A stretch of DNA of 64,000 bases from NCBI GenBank assembly GCA_028095005.1, contig CM051459.1, positions 270,649,229-270,713,228 of the forward strand, written 5' to 3'. The stretch's first letter is position 1, and each line of letters starts with the position of its first letter. The notes beneath the pieces were generated by a model. The model saw only the letters and a program-made list of their open reading frames with translations. It ran no database searches and was not told the origin of the DNA. Positions 35,424 through 46,840 of this stretch are shown here, piece by piece. Origin of the DNA: Rhynchospora pubera. Its lineage: Eukaryota > Streptophyta > Magnoliopsida > Poales > Cyperaceae. The translations under genes and the position numbers were made by a program.

Positions 35424-35972
35424 TAGGGGTGGGCATAAGCTGCACCTGTGCATACCTGTGTCTGATGGCCTTAACCCATATCTTGTCTGCCCTTCCTATC
35501 AGGCTATACCTTACCTGTATGTGACCAATGAAACAGGCATAAAGCTTAATGCCTGGCTTGACTGCGGCTTTTTCGTTTACCTGCCTGTTTAGACCTGTTT
35601 ACCCGCTAGAATTTCATGAGTGTCCAATTGAGAGAGAGAACGACGCATACAGTGAGTTTCTAGCCTGGTTGAGAAGGAGAAGTAATGGCGAAAAGTCGCT
35701 CACTAGTCATAGAGAGAGAGAGAGTTTGAGAGAGAGAGACTGCGCCATGGCTACGTGGAGCAAATGAGAAACAAAAGAGATGGCGCAGACAGGGGAAGAC
35801 AGGCACCTTTTAGGGGCCTGCAGGTAGGAGATTTAAAGGCTATTGCCTGGCCTGCCCTGTCAAATATCCGGGCCTTTATAAGGCTGTTTTGATTTCGGGT
35901 CGGGTAGATTGAGATTCAGGCAGATTTAGGTACAGCAGGTAAACAGGCCTACGGGTCTAATACCCATCTCTA
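35424..35972. mobile_element. Non-autonomous hAT element (MITE), perfect 8-bp TSD
   Basis: Starts TAGGGGTGGGCATAAG and ends in the inverted form of TAGAGATGGGTATTAG. The octamer GTTATTCT flanks it on both sides (35416-35423 and 35973-35980). Length 549 bp. It contains CCTGCCTGTT-like and (GA)n strings but no transposase; the plus-strand frame at 35549-35767 has no recognisable product. Confidence 0.88.
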
Positions 35973-35980
35973 GTTATTCT

Positions 35981-37166
35981 AGAGGTAACGGGTTCAATTT
36001 CCGCTGGATGCGAAAGAGGGATAAACTCTTTACTGAGTGGACTAAGATCTCTATAAAGAAGTAGCCTCTTATTTCAAAAACAAAATGTTAATTAATCTAA
36101 AGTACTAATAAAAGCAATGACACAACAATATATTTAAAATTCAATTTTGATTTTTTTTAAACATATTTAACCACCATATAATCTCCAGTAATTATTACCA
36201 TTAAATAAGCTCTATCTTGTAATATATATTTTTTAGACATTGGAATGAGGGAGTTAAAAAAAAATTGCAGATGACCACATACGTCGCCTTCCAAGAAAGC
36301 CATAAAAGTAATAAAGGTGCCTAATGGTACTTTTGTTGTTATAATTGCATGTGTTGAGGGCAGTACCAACCTCAATAGATATGTCTATTGAATCTAAAAA
36401 TATATTTTGGGGATAAATAAAAGTATGATGGAATTAAAGAAATGCACAAAGGTTGTGTTTGGATGCACTAGAGTAGAAAGTAGAAAATATTTTGACATGG
36501 TTCTCGAAATGATATACATTGTTTAAAATTAGTATCAGAAAACATAAACATGTAACAACAAATGTTGCAAATGAAAGTCGATAGCAGCATTAATGTTTAG
36601 ACTATTTCAAATGATGTTAAATAGGAACAGTGATGTTTAGACTAATTTAATTGCTCTTGGCATAAAAGAGATGTGATTCATTGGAGATAAGAAAGGCAAA
36701 AACTGGGCCTGAATGTGCTTTTCACTTATTAATTAATTTATTAATGATGACAATTATCAAAAGGAAAGCTACCAAGAGAATGTGGGATCAGGGGGCGGTA
36801 GTACTCGAGTATAAATTATTTATATTTTGTGGGGGCAAAAACAAAACAAAATCTTCACGGCTTCCATTTTCCAACTTGGGTATGGTGGTTGGGGACCTAC
36901 CGCCAATTTTTTCTTTGCTTTTCTTTTTGAACTTTGATTTGGTTTATTAATATAATATGGAGTTTAAGTAAGGTAGGGTTTAATCAGAATTGTGGTACGT
37001 AATCTTAAATATTGTTCATTAATTCTATACGTGATGGGAGTTTAGTGCTGAATTTAAAGCTAAGTAAAGAAGCATTGAAAATATGTATTTGTAAAGTACC
37101 TTTTGAATTATCTACCCACCAAAGAATCATAAATGTTTCTGTGCAATTGGTACTTGGTAGTCACTC
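35981..37166. other. AT-rich intergenic region
   Basis: About 1.2 kb. Near 35985-36010 a GGTAACGGGTTCAATTTCC string resembles a tRNA T-arm or a SINE B box, but no A box or tRNA fold was found. The remainder has no supported feature. Confidence 0.35.
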
Positions 37167-37169
37167 TAT

Positions 37170-37326
37170 GGGTGCGTTTGGATGAGAGAAGAAGAAGAGG
37201 AAGAAGGAAGATGGGAAGAAAAAAAATTATAAACAATTCAAACTCTTCACAAATTTACACACTTCCCAATACTTCTTCCCACTTCTTCCCTTCTTCCCTT
37301 CTTCCCACACCTATCCAAACGCACCC
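37170..37326. mobile_element. TTTGGAT-family MITE, copy 5, TSD TAT
   Basis: Termini GGGTGCGTTTGGATGAG and ATCCAAACGCACCC form a perfect inverted repeat, with TAT on both sides (37167-37169 and 37327-37329). The family core is present in reverse orientation at about 37227-37260. The arms are GAAGAAG repeats. Length 157 bp. Confidence 0.85.
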
Positions 37327-37329
37327 TAT

Positions 37330-38069
37330 GGTAATAATGAATAAAATATTAATGAAAACTATTTTGTTTTTTTAAGATAATGGAACATAGACTATTTTGT
37401 TAAAATTCTACGAAATTTCTTAGAGACTTCTTTGGTGATCGAAGCCTGTAAATTGTTGAAATTGGTCTAAAAGTATCGAGTCAACAAGGAAGCCACCAAA
37501 CTAGCACTTCCTAAAAGATAAATACATAAATCGGCATTAGTCTTCAACTTCTCCAATCCGCGGATTTTCTTAGATATCTCTATAAAATTGTAGACAGTTG
37601 AAATTTGGCATTAGCATGGATCCATGGTTTGGTCAGTAATGGTTGATTTTTCATATTAGTAGTACCAAAACATCTAAGATATAATTTGATCCTCTGATAT
37701 AAAATTGATAGTACATATACTTATGTTCGATTGAACTGAACTTGACTATCTAAATTAATCTCAGGAGCCAATGAATGGTTCCTCTGAAATAGTTCATTTT
37801 AAATTGGACGGTTCAAACCGAATTTAATTATGCATTATTAATTTATTAAAATTAGTCAGAACAAGCATGCATCAAGTTACTATTGAATATTGATTAAATC
37901 GAAATGAACTGTTAATATATTAGTAATTCTTCAATAAATTTCTAAGAATGAAAGAGGAGCCACACAAGCTAAGGCTGCCGACCACAGAGTAAACCTGAGA
38001 TAGTAGGCAGAGACGAGATGCCCCTTATCTAGTTCTAAAGGATCCTCGGACTTGCTTCAAAAGTATTCA
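37330..38069. other. AT-rich intergenic region
   Basis: About 740 bases with no supported gene, repeat boundary or RNA gene. Confidence 0.4.
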
Positions 38070-38077
38070 CCTACAGC

Positions 38078-38423
38078 TAGGGCTGTCAAACGGATACCGT
38101 TTCAACGTTTTCCTTTCTGTTCCGTCCGAAACGGAACAGAAACGGAATGGTAAATGACTTACGTTTTCAGAGACGGAACGAAAACGGAACGGGTTGAAAT
38201 GCACGTTAGTGTTCAGTTTCATCAAAAAATGACTGAAATTAATGGAAAATATGCTGAAATCAGTGCAAAATAAGTAGCGGAACAGTTAACGAAACGGAAA
38301 AGTGTTCCGTTTTACGAAACGGAACAGAAACGGAATGGTTTTTTATTACGTTACCAGAAACGAAACGGAAACGGAAACGAAACTGGTATGTACCGTTCCG
38401 TTTCTAAACGTTTGACAGCCATA
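38078..38423. mobile_element. Non-autonomous hAT element (MITE), perfect 8-bp TSD, relative of the 29749-33572 element
   Basis: Starts TAGGGCTGTCAAACG and ends in the inverted form of TATGGCTGTCAAACG. The octamer CCTACAGC flanks it at 38070-38077 and 38424-38431. Length 346 bp, made mainly of GGAACGGAAACG-type repeats. Its termini and subterminal sequence match the larger hAT element at 29749-33572, so that element's family is the likely source of transposase. Confidence 0.9.
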
Positions 38424-38431
38424 CCTACAGC

Positions 38432-39663
38432 AAAAGAACTTACCTAAAAGGCGCCTTTACTAAATGGGCAAGTAAAATATATTGTCCCTAGAAATTATTT
38501 AACAATATACATTTTTACACAAACTTTTATTATTAATATATTATTCATATTACATGGTAAACAAATGACACTTTTGATACAAGTTTATTTAACGTCTTAA
38601 CGGTTTTTTTTTTTTTTAAAGAAAAGCGGAACATCTTAAAAGGTTGGTATTTATTTGTCATCAGTTGGCATTGAATTTAATAAAAATGAACACTTATTTC
38701 TGAAATTATTATCTTCTAATAGGTGAGTTTCTTGCGCAAATCCCATGTGGAACGAAAGCATACACCTTAACGACAATGACATTTGTGCTCTTTTTTTTTC
38801 AAGAAATTTTGTGCTTATTGGATACTGTTCTTACACGTTAATTGTGATTTGGTCCCTAAATTTGATTTATCTAACTTAACTTTTCACGTGGCAATTTATT
38901 TCATCCAATAGATTGACAACACTTCTTTCACTTTCACATTCCTCTCCACTTAAAGAGAAAGAAAAACACTGAGCCAATGCAATTCCTATTTTCTTTTCAA
39001 AACTACAAAAATAAACTCTTCGATTGGAAGAAAAATAAAAATTCAAGGTGCTGGCCATGATAGGGGACTCTACTTCATGATTCCATCACAAAATTAAAAG
39101 GGAAAGCTGATTTAAAAAGCAACGAGAGATGCAGCTTTTGTTGAGCGGCCACTTTGACCTAAACAGGTTAAAGACTTTATAAAGGAACACTCACCGCCAC
39201 TAAAATATGAACAAATGTCGTGCAGTTCGTGCTTCTTTTCTTTTTCCCTTTTCTTTTTCTTACCCTTCTTAAAAAAGAAACTCATATTTCAAAGCTACAA
39301 GTGACTCGTGCGTTGTACTAGAAGGTACAGATTTAATTTAATGCAATTATAATATTACATTGTGAAAGTGAAGCAATCTTGTCTAAAGTAAAGTCTAAAC
39401 TAATATAAGAACCTATAAGCCACAAAATTTATTCAAGAGCTATGAAGCCAATAAGCCCCGCCCAAAAGTTTCTCGATATTTATAATCATAACAATTAAAA
39501 AATTACAATGTTTCATAACTACCATAACAATAATTTTTTTTGTTGAATTACTAATTTAAAATTACAATTCAAAAATAACAAAAGTGAACTTTTAATCTAA
39601 TCTTATTGAATATCACAACTCACAAGCAAAACATTTGCGTAAAACTTAATACATTTTCTATTA
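38432..39663. other. AT-rich intergenic region
   Basis: About 1.2 kb with poly-T tracts and no supported gene. Confidence 0.4.
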
Positions 39664-39925
39664 ACGCTGTGCTCCACAACTCAAAATTGAAAGGTTAGTC
39701 CAGATGAGAGGGGGTGAGGATAAAGAGTTTACTTGCTCTACAAAATACATATATAGGGAGATGAAATTTTAATGAAGATGAAGACTTCATCCCAAAATGC
39801 TCAATTTTAGTTCCCCAATTTTGGGGTGTAGCTTGAGTAAGCAATTAATTTAAGTTACTCTCCCCTCTTCTTCCCTAATCTCCCCTCCCTTCATCCTTCT
39901 CATAATGCTAAATTTGAGCACGGCC
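39664..39925. mobile_element. Possible Harbinger-like MITE, TSD TTA
   Basis: The left end ACGCTGTGCTC and right end GAGCACGGCC are imperfectly inverted, with TTA at 39661-39663 and 39926-39928. The GCTCC-type terminus resembles the Harbinger-like MITEs at 18245 and 20378. Length 262 bp. Confidence 0.5.
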
Positions 39926-40333
39926 TTAAAAGTTCATTTAGTCCAAAAATCAACAAATTGAAAAAATAACAAATGCTGTAATAAAATGTATTGGTTAATT
40001 TATTCATCTCTTTATCTTGTATCAAATGATTTTCAAAATTTACAACTTCTGATTGGGAAAATAAAACTTAAGTTATATTGAAAAAGATCAATAATTCATT
40101 TTCATCATTTGTAATTTTAAGATCATTTCATTAATGCAACAACAATAATATCAGAACTATTTCTACAGATAAAACGGTGTCATGACGCGGTACCAAAAAA
40201 TGTCTCTCGCTGACAGAAGGCCCCATTACCTCCCATCTCAAATGTGATGGCAGTGTATATTCTAAGCTGTCGTTGTATCAAAACTGATAACTCGTGTATG
40301 ACCGGATTTAAGTGCCATCATTGGTAGAATTGA

Positions 40334-40492
40334 GTGTTTGAACTGGATGCGTTGAGAAGAAGGTAGGAAGAAGAAAGAAGGGAATAAATAAATTATAAAC
40401 AATCTAAACTCTTCACAAAGTTACACACTTCCCAATACTTCTTCCCACTTTTTCCCTTCTTCCCTTCTTCCCACACCTATCCAAACGGAGCC
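40334..40492. mobile_element. TTTGGAT-family MITE, copy 6, degraded left end
   Basis: The right terminus CCTATCCAAACGGAGCC and the reverse-oriented family core at about 40391-40438 are clear. The left terminus has decayed to a GAACTGGATGCG-like string. The arms are GAAGAAG/CTTCTTCC repeats. Confidence 0.6.
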
Positions 40493-40936
40493 TATCTTCC
40501 TCCTTAGATCCACTAACTATTCTAGATGGTATAGATGGTATTACAATATGAAGTAGGTGTATAGATGGTATTACAATATGAATTGGGAATATATCAAGTA
40601 CCAAAGCTATATGAAATCAACGTAATGCTAACATATTTGGAGTGCACAGGAAATAAACCAAAATATTTAAGAAATAATTATTTTATTCGATCGTCTGATA
40701 TGAAATTGATAAAATAGACTTATGCTCGATTGAATGGATTTTGCTAGTTAAACTAATCTCAGGATTCATTGATGGGTTTACAAATTATGATAGTTCATTT
40801 TAAATTGGACGGTTCAATCAAAAGCGACAATCCTAAAACAATAGAGATAGAGATATTGTGGGAGGAGTTGTATCTTTTTATTGCCTCACTTTAGTCATTT
40901 TCTAATATATTTTCAAAAATAAAAGCGGTATGATAT

Positions 40937-41215
40937 TAGGGGTGCATAACGTCTAAAACAATCACGAAAAATGGAATATTGCGTTAACCGTTTCGTTTTG
41001 GACAAGAAATTGATTACGCGTTTGCGTTAACCGTTTCATTTTGAACGAAACGATTGAAATCATGAAAATACCGCAAAAATACACATGGAAGAAACTGACT
41101 ACGTGTTGTTTTAACTGTTTTGTTTTTGAAACGCAACCAAAATCTTTAACCATGGACGAAACGAAACGAAAAAATAATTAAGACAGTCGCCGTTTTCACT
41201 CCTAACAGACATTAT
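40937..41215. mobile_element. Possible hAT-like MITE without a visible TSD
   Basis: The left end TTAGGGGTGCATAACG and the right end ACTCCTAAC are partly inverted, and the interior is made of AACGAAACGAAACG-type strings like those in the other hAT MITEs here. No 8-bp duplication matches, so the boundaries are uncertain. Confidence 0.4.
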
Positions 41216-41248
41216 GGTTGAAATGAATTAGTTAGTATGCATGTTATT

Positions 41249-41452
41249 GAGTAAATTTTTTCGGAGGTCCCTAAAGTTCATTCATAATCCGGATTTAGTC
41301 ACTCAATTTCGATTTTTCCCTCCAGAGCCATCAAACTTTACAATCATCCGATTTTAGTCCCTCCGTTACAACTTTGTTTAAATCATTCTGTTAGTGTGCA
41401 AATTGGTTTCGCGAACAAGCCCTTCTTTTATTTTCCTTTCTTCTCCAGGAGA
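41249..41452 (+). repeat. Left TIR of the MuDR-like element
   Basis: 204-bp terminal inverted repeat, matching the right TIR in inverted orientation with about four substitutions. A further TCTCTTTTATTTTCTAATCC block just inside is also shared after a short divergent spacer. Confidence 0.93.
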
Positions 41453-42704
41453 TGCATCGTTCTCTTTTATTTTCTAATCCCTAGCTTGCTCCTCCATCTC
41501 TTCTCTGAAAGTTGCGCCTCTTCTATTGTTTAATCACCGTTACTCTTCTCTCTACAACACTTTGCCCCTCTCTCTCCCAACTCTCAGCTCCTCCAGGCTT
41601 CATGGAAAGTCCAAATTTTAGAAATTTTTGCCCTCGTTCCCACAATAGTGAATTAGCTGAATTTATGTTAGTAGTTCGTAGTGTTCAATGAATTTATGTT
41701 AGTGTGAGTCAAACTGTGTTTTGTAGTTGGTGTTTAATGAATTTGAGAATTCTGACTTTATTTTGTTGCATATATTGGCACTCTAACTGTGTTATGGTAT
41801 ATAATTTTCTGATAAGAATTATTACTTTTTTTGCAACTGTGCTGGTATGAAACTATAGTGTGTACCAGAAAGGTACAATTATAGTATGGTACAAAATGTA
41901 TAGTTTTTTTGCAATTATAGTGTATGCCAGAAAGGTACAAAAGAGGAAATATAAAAAATTCTATTCTGGTAAATTCTATTTGACATGAGTTTCAGAGAAA
42001 TAAGCTGACATGAGTAATCATATTCTCAATTATTTACGATTGTATTTACTTTGTTTGTGCTAATCACTTTGGTGAATTCACTTGGTGCTAATCATTTAAC
42101 ATGACGTGTACCCTTTTACATTTTAATTTAATTATACATGTAAAAATAGCTTGTTAATAAAATCACAAGCCATGCTGATTTTTTGAAATTTGCACGTACA
42201 AAGCCTATATTTCTGTTTAATTTCGAATGAACTTCCACATGCAGTATTAGAATTCAGTGACAAAAATACTTATTACAAAAACAGCTCATCTATATTTATA
42301 AAATCGCATTCAGTGACAAGTAATAGCATTCAGTGACAAAAAATAGCATTCAGGGACAAAAAATATAAAATAGCGATCTTTACCAGATTCATATTGAAAT
42401 AGTATTAACTAGAGATCTATACCAGATTCAGATACAAGGTCAAATTAAGTTACTAAAATTAGATCAGACAATTCAACACATACACCTTAATTCCAAAAAA
42501 AAAACATAAAACACTAAAATTACAAAAGTCTTCAAAATGCTTAGTAATTTAGAACCAACTATAATACAAAAGTCTCATTCAAGCCAAGCAGCTATTAGAT
42601 TCATTGAAAGACGTTTTTTTTCTTTGTCACCTGCATGCAATAAAATATGATAAGTAATACAAATCTTATTCCGTAAGACTATTAAAATATAAAAATAAAT
42701 TAAA

Positions 42705-44220
42705 TTAAAAAATAATCACCGCTAGTTTTTTCCTATTGGTATCAACAGCAACAGTTGTTGATGCAGTGGCAGCTTCAGAAGTTGTTATAGGCTGTGTATG
42801 CCATCTTTTATTATGGCCTTCCTGGTTACAAATTGAGCATACTACTTTTCTACCTTTTTTGGAAAGTTTTGATCTGTTAGAATTTTTTTCCAATTCCACA
42901 TTACTTTTCTTACAAGCCTTTTTAGGTCTACCAGGTTTGGGAGGATCAAGTTCAGGTGGTATGATCACTTGAGACAATCCACCTTTATCCCACATGTCTT
43001 GTCCAGAAATTGGATTAATTGTATGATTATATATTTTGAGATAAGTTTCGACCTTATAGCAATCATGAACATATTCTTCAGGCACCAAACCATTAACTCT
43101 CATGCTTGCACAAGCATACTCACAAGGAATACCTAAGATAATTGTCAAAAGAAAAAATATATATAAGGTTACAATCACATGAAGATGTAGCAATGTATAT
43201 AAGGTAAAATATAAATTGTTAACCTGTCAAGTCCCATCTTCGACAATCACATGAAGATGTAGCAATGTTAACAACAAATTGACCCTCTACACCGGTCACT
43301 TGATATTGAGCTGCACCATTCCAAACAGCATTGAACTTGATTGCTTCATCCTTCCACTTGTCAAGATTTTTTTGGATCTTAGGACAGATTGGACCTTTGT
43401 ATTTCATCATTTCATCTCTTTTCACCTGAAACCTTCTCATTAGCTTGGTTCTTATAATCTCTAGCATAGTTATGATAGGCTTATCCCTAGCATCAAGAAT
43501 GTATTTGTTGAAACATTCACAAAGATTATTCAACAACATGTCACACTTAGAATTTGTAGGGAAATGAGACTTTGTCCATTCAGAAGGTGGTTTTCTTTTT
43601 AACCACTCAAAAGCCGCCTTTGAAAGACCTTCAAGCTCCATCATGCATTTCTCATGGCCTGCAACATAGGTAGTCATAGCTGCACTCCACAACTGATCCT
43701 TAAGAGTTTTTCCTTTATGACCGGCATTAGAGAAGTTGTCATACATATGACGCACGCAAAATCTGTGTTCTGCTGCAGGAAAGAGTGCTTGGACCATGGG
43801 AACTAAACCCTAGAAATAAAAGATAATTGAAATGGATTATAGTTAGAATCAGCAAGAACATTAATTGTTCTGATGCAGCACCTTTCAGAATTTTCATTAA
43901 AAAAAACAGTAACTTCCAGAGAAAAAATCAGCAAGAAAACACTCAAGCACTCTATTTCTTTTTGGAAATTTATCAATCATGGACATCAGGTCTTGATCAG
44001 ATTTAATCAACTTGGGATTGGTTTTCTTTTCACCACACACCCGACACCAAATTGAGACTTTCTTTGAATACCCCAATTGTTCACATATTGTTTCAAACTC
44101 AAGCAACGACATTTGATCAGGATCAATATAGTCAAAATAGTCCCTTTTACCTCTAGTATAGCCAAATTTCCTATGCTCCATGTACATGGTCCCACCATGA
44201 TGTATTTCACATGTAAACAA
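42705..44220 (-). pseudogene. MuDR-like transposase with the catalytic core deleted
   Basis: On the minus strand, 44220-43897 encodes an N-terminal region with the conserved YFDYID and WCRVCGEKK stretches of plant MULE proteins. The next recognisable part (about 43812-43222) begins at GLVPMVQALFPAAEHRFCVRH and runs through the SWIM region to CDCRRWDLTG. A splice joins it to a final exon (about 43133-42705) with IPCEYACASM and a CSICNQEGHNKRWH zinc knuckle. Only about 100 bases separate the first two parts, so the DNA-binding segment and most of the DDE domain, several hundred residues in full-length relatives, are missing. The element cannot make functional transposase itself. Confidence 0.8.
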
Positions 44221-44850
44221 ACTTTGCTCACTAGAACCTACATGGACGGATAGAGGGCAAATAAGAAGTAATAAATTAATTAATAATTAACAAATTTTGA
44301 ACATACATATGCGTGCAGAAGTTGGAGCATAATAGTCATAAAAATAAATGAACATTACACAAAAGAAAAGCTATATATATATAACTGAAATTGTAACAAT
44401 ACAATCATATGCCTCGCATGAAACAACAAATTTTAATCCCTTAACTTTAAACGAGGTGTATTAAAAATTATTAATTGCTAAACTTTATACAATATCACAA
44501 ACTAAAATTGAAGGTATACTGAAATTAAAAATTAAAAGTTCATCTATTTACCATAAATTGGCTTCACGTGAGAGTACTTTCGGTATCTCATGATTGTTGA
44601 AAAAAGAAAATCAAAATCGCTGCTATAGAGAGGCTAAGAAGGGGGATTAAACAAGATGGTAGAGAGAGGTGCTGCATCAAAATCGTTGCTTTGGGGAGAG
44701 AGGATGAAAGGGTTAAAAGAGATAGAGGTGCTGGTTGTATAGAGAGCAAAGAGAAATATAAAGAAAGGATTAAACTAGGAGGAGGCGTTGCTTTGGGGAG
44801 AGAGAGTTAGGGATTAGAAAATAAAAGAGAAGCGGCGGTACCTTTGTCTC

Positions 44851-45054
44851 TCTCCTGGAGAAGAAAGGAAAATAAAAGAAGGGCTTGTTCGCGAAACCAA
44901 TTTGCACACTAACAGAATGATTTAAACATAATTGTAACGGAGGGACTAAAATCGGATGATTGTAAAGTTTGATGGCTCTGGAGGGAAAAATCGAAGTTGA
45001 GTGACTAAATCCGGATTATGGATGAACTTTAGGGACCTCCGAAAAAATTTACTC
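44851..45054 (-). repeat. Right TIR of the MuDR-like element
   Basis: Inverted counterpart of the left TIR, ending AAAAAATTTACTC next to the CATGTTATT duplication. Confidence 0.93.
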
Positions 45055-45063
45055 CATGTTATT

Positions 45064-46840
45064 TGTGTTGGTAGAATGGTAGCCTGGTAGGCAACTAGGC
45101 ATCAGGGTGGTAGTGGAGAGTTTTTCTCTATGTGGGCCTTTTTTTTTTTTTGCTTTTGGGCCCAATCTCGACCATTTCACGTTTACTTTCCAGGCCCGTG
45201 ATTTCTCTCTTTTTTTTTTTTTTTGCTCGTTCATTTTATTAGCTGAGGCGGGTCTTGTGAGGCGGATCCCTGACAGGATCTATTGAAATTCGATCACAGA
45301 GGATCTAAGGAGACATCGCGCTGGAGTTTGAACTTTGAACAGGGAGAACGGGTTTCTCTTCCCCAACGGAGCCCTTATTAATCGGGTACGAACCCGTTAA
45401 AATTTCTCGGCCATTTCCAATCATTTCCGGTCACGGCAATCGATATGGCTGAGTTCTTTGGCTTCGTTGGACTGAGGAGAAGAAGGTTACAAGATTATTT
45501 TGCCATGAATCCGCTTGATTTGGTGAGAGCACCGATTTGTTGGTACGGTGGTACAGGAGAGTGGTACCAGTGAGGTGTTGTACGGGATGTGTTGGTCCCT
45601 TAAAGGAATTTTTTAGCATCAGGAGATGGGGGAGAGGATATTACATTGGTCAATTTATCATGGGAAAGTTTGTACATGTGGGAAACAAACTGGTATGGTG
45701 AGGCATGAGCTTGAGCTTGGTAATGGTTTTAGAGAAAATGAATGGGATATGGTGTGGGACACTCTTGATCTTTCATGTAATATTTAACATTCCTAGATAT
45801 TCTTCAGACTCTAATTTCAACTTCTATTATCAGTTTTGTTATTTCATCTACAGTCATCTGTTTAGGAAGACTCACTTCTAACATTTCTAGTGCTATTGGG
45901 TTTGTGCATTAAAAAGTTAAATGAGTAGAAAAAACCAAATCGCATTCATCATCCTAAATATGACTTTACATGTTATTGTCAGTCAACTTTGGTAATCTCT
46001 TCATACATACACAGTGGAGATAGAAGAGATTAGGAAATACAGCTATAGTCAGTTAAAAAATATAGATTCACATATGCAAATATGCGTGCAATTGTCAGAA
46101 TACTTAAATGAGAACTTGAAAAATATTCCTATGTATTCCAAAAATATGCTGGATAATATAAAAAGAAATTACTTCTCTGAAATACATGGCACCTCAAAAT
46201 ACAAACCTCTGCCAAATTAAACAAAATTCTTACTAAATGAACTCATTTTTCAACCCTGTACCACCTCAATTAGAAAAATTAAACTTTTTTATCAATTTTC
46301 TTGCATGACAGGCTTCTACTATCACTCTGCCTAACAGAATCAATTGCCATTTAAAGAGAAGTCCCTCAAATTGTAAATTATCTATTTTATGCTTTATTGA
46401 ACTAAACCATACCAGAAAGGAGGTCAATAATGATTAATGAAGTAAAAGACATGACCCTTTATCAAGTGATTGAAACGTTTAATTTTAATTTCCCAAAATA
46501 CCCCTGCCACATATTCTTCTATCACCAGGCATTTAGGGACTATCTACTACACCGTGCAAAAATTCTTTCAAGGTTATTCTTAGCAACAGAATCATCCTGC
46601 TTAAACCTTATCAATTAATGTGGACCCAATGCCCCTTTTCTTACTGTAACCTTTATTTCCCAGTCCCAAATTATTTATTCCAAGTTTGTAAACCAAACAA
46701 TTTCACAATAAGATAGCAAAATGAAACAAAAAAGGCATCAAATGTCAATATACATGCACTGAAACAAATGTGATATATCATTGACAATAAATCCAACAAT
46801 AACTTTCATTCTATTCAATTAGTAAAACAGAAATTGTAAA
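45064..46840. other. Intergenic region after the MuDR-like element
   Basis: About 1.8 kb. T-tracts lie near 45140 and 45215. A short plus-strand frame from 45445 (about 42 codons) and others at 46014 and 46430 show no recognisable motif and no splice support. The part next to 46841 is probably the 3' untranslated region of the following minus-strand gene. Confidence 0.4.

Larger units (their letters stand above)
41249..45054 (-). mobile_element. MuDR-like (MULE) DNA transposon with 204-bp TIRs and perfect 9-bp TSD
   Basis: The first and last 204 bases (41249-41452 and 44851-45054) are inverted repeats with only about four differences, beginning GAGTAAATTTTTTCGGAGG. The nonamer CATGTTATT flanks the element at 41240-41248 and 45055-45063. 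Long TIRs and a 9-bp duplication are diagnostic for Mutator-like elements. Length 3806 bp. High similarity between the TIRs and the perfect duplication indicate a fairly recent insertion. The minus-strand transposase is incomplete. Confidence 0.95.

Noticed and set aside
35549..35767. Plus-strand frame inside the hAT MITE
   Set aside because: The MITE has clear non-coding structure, and the frame passes through a GA microsatellite and inverted repeats.
35985..36010. tRNA or SINE B-box-like string
   Set aside because: Only the T-arm-like string is present; no A box, acceptor pairing or poly-A tail was found around it.
45445..45573. Short plus-strand frame starting ATGGCTGAG
   Set aside because: It stops after about 42 codons with no splice-compatible continuation or recognisable similarity.
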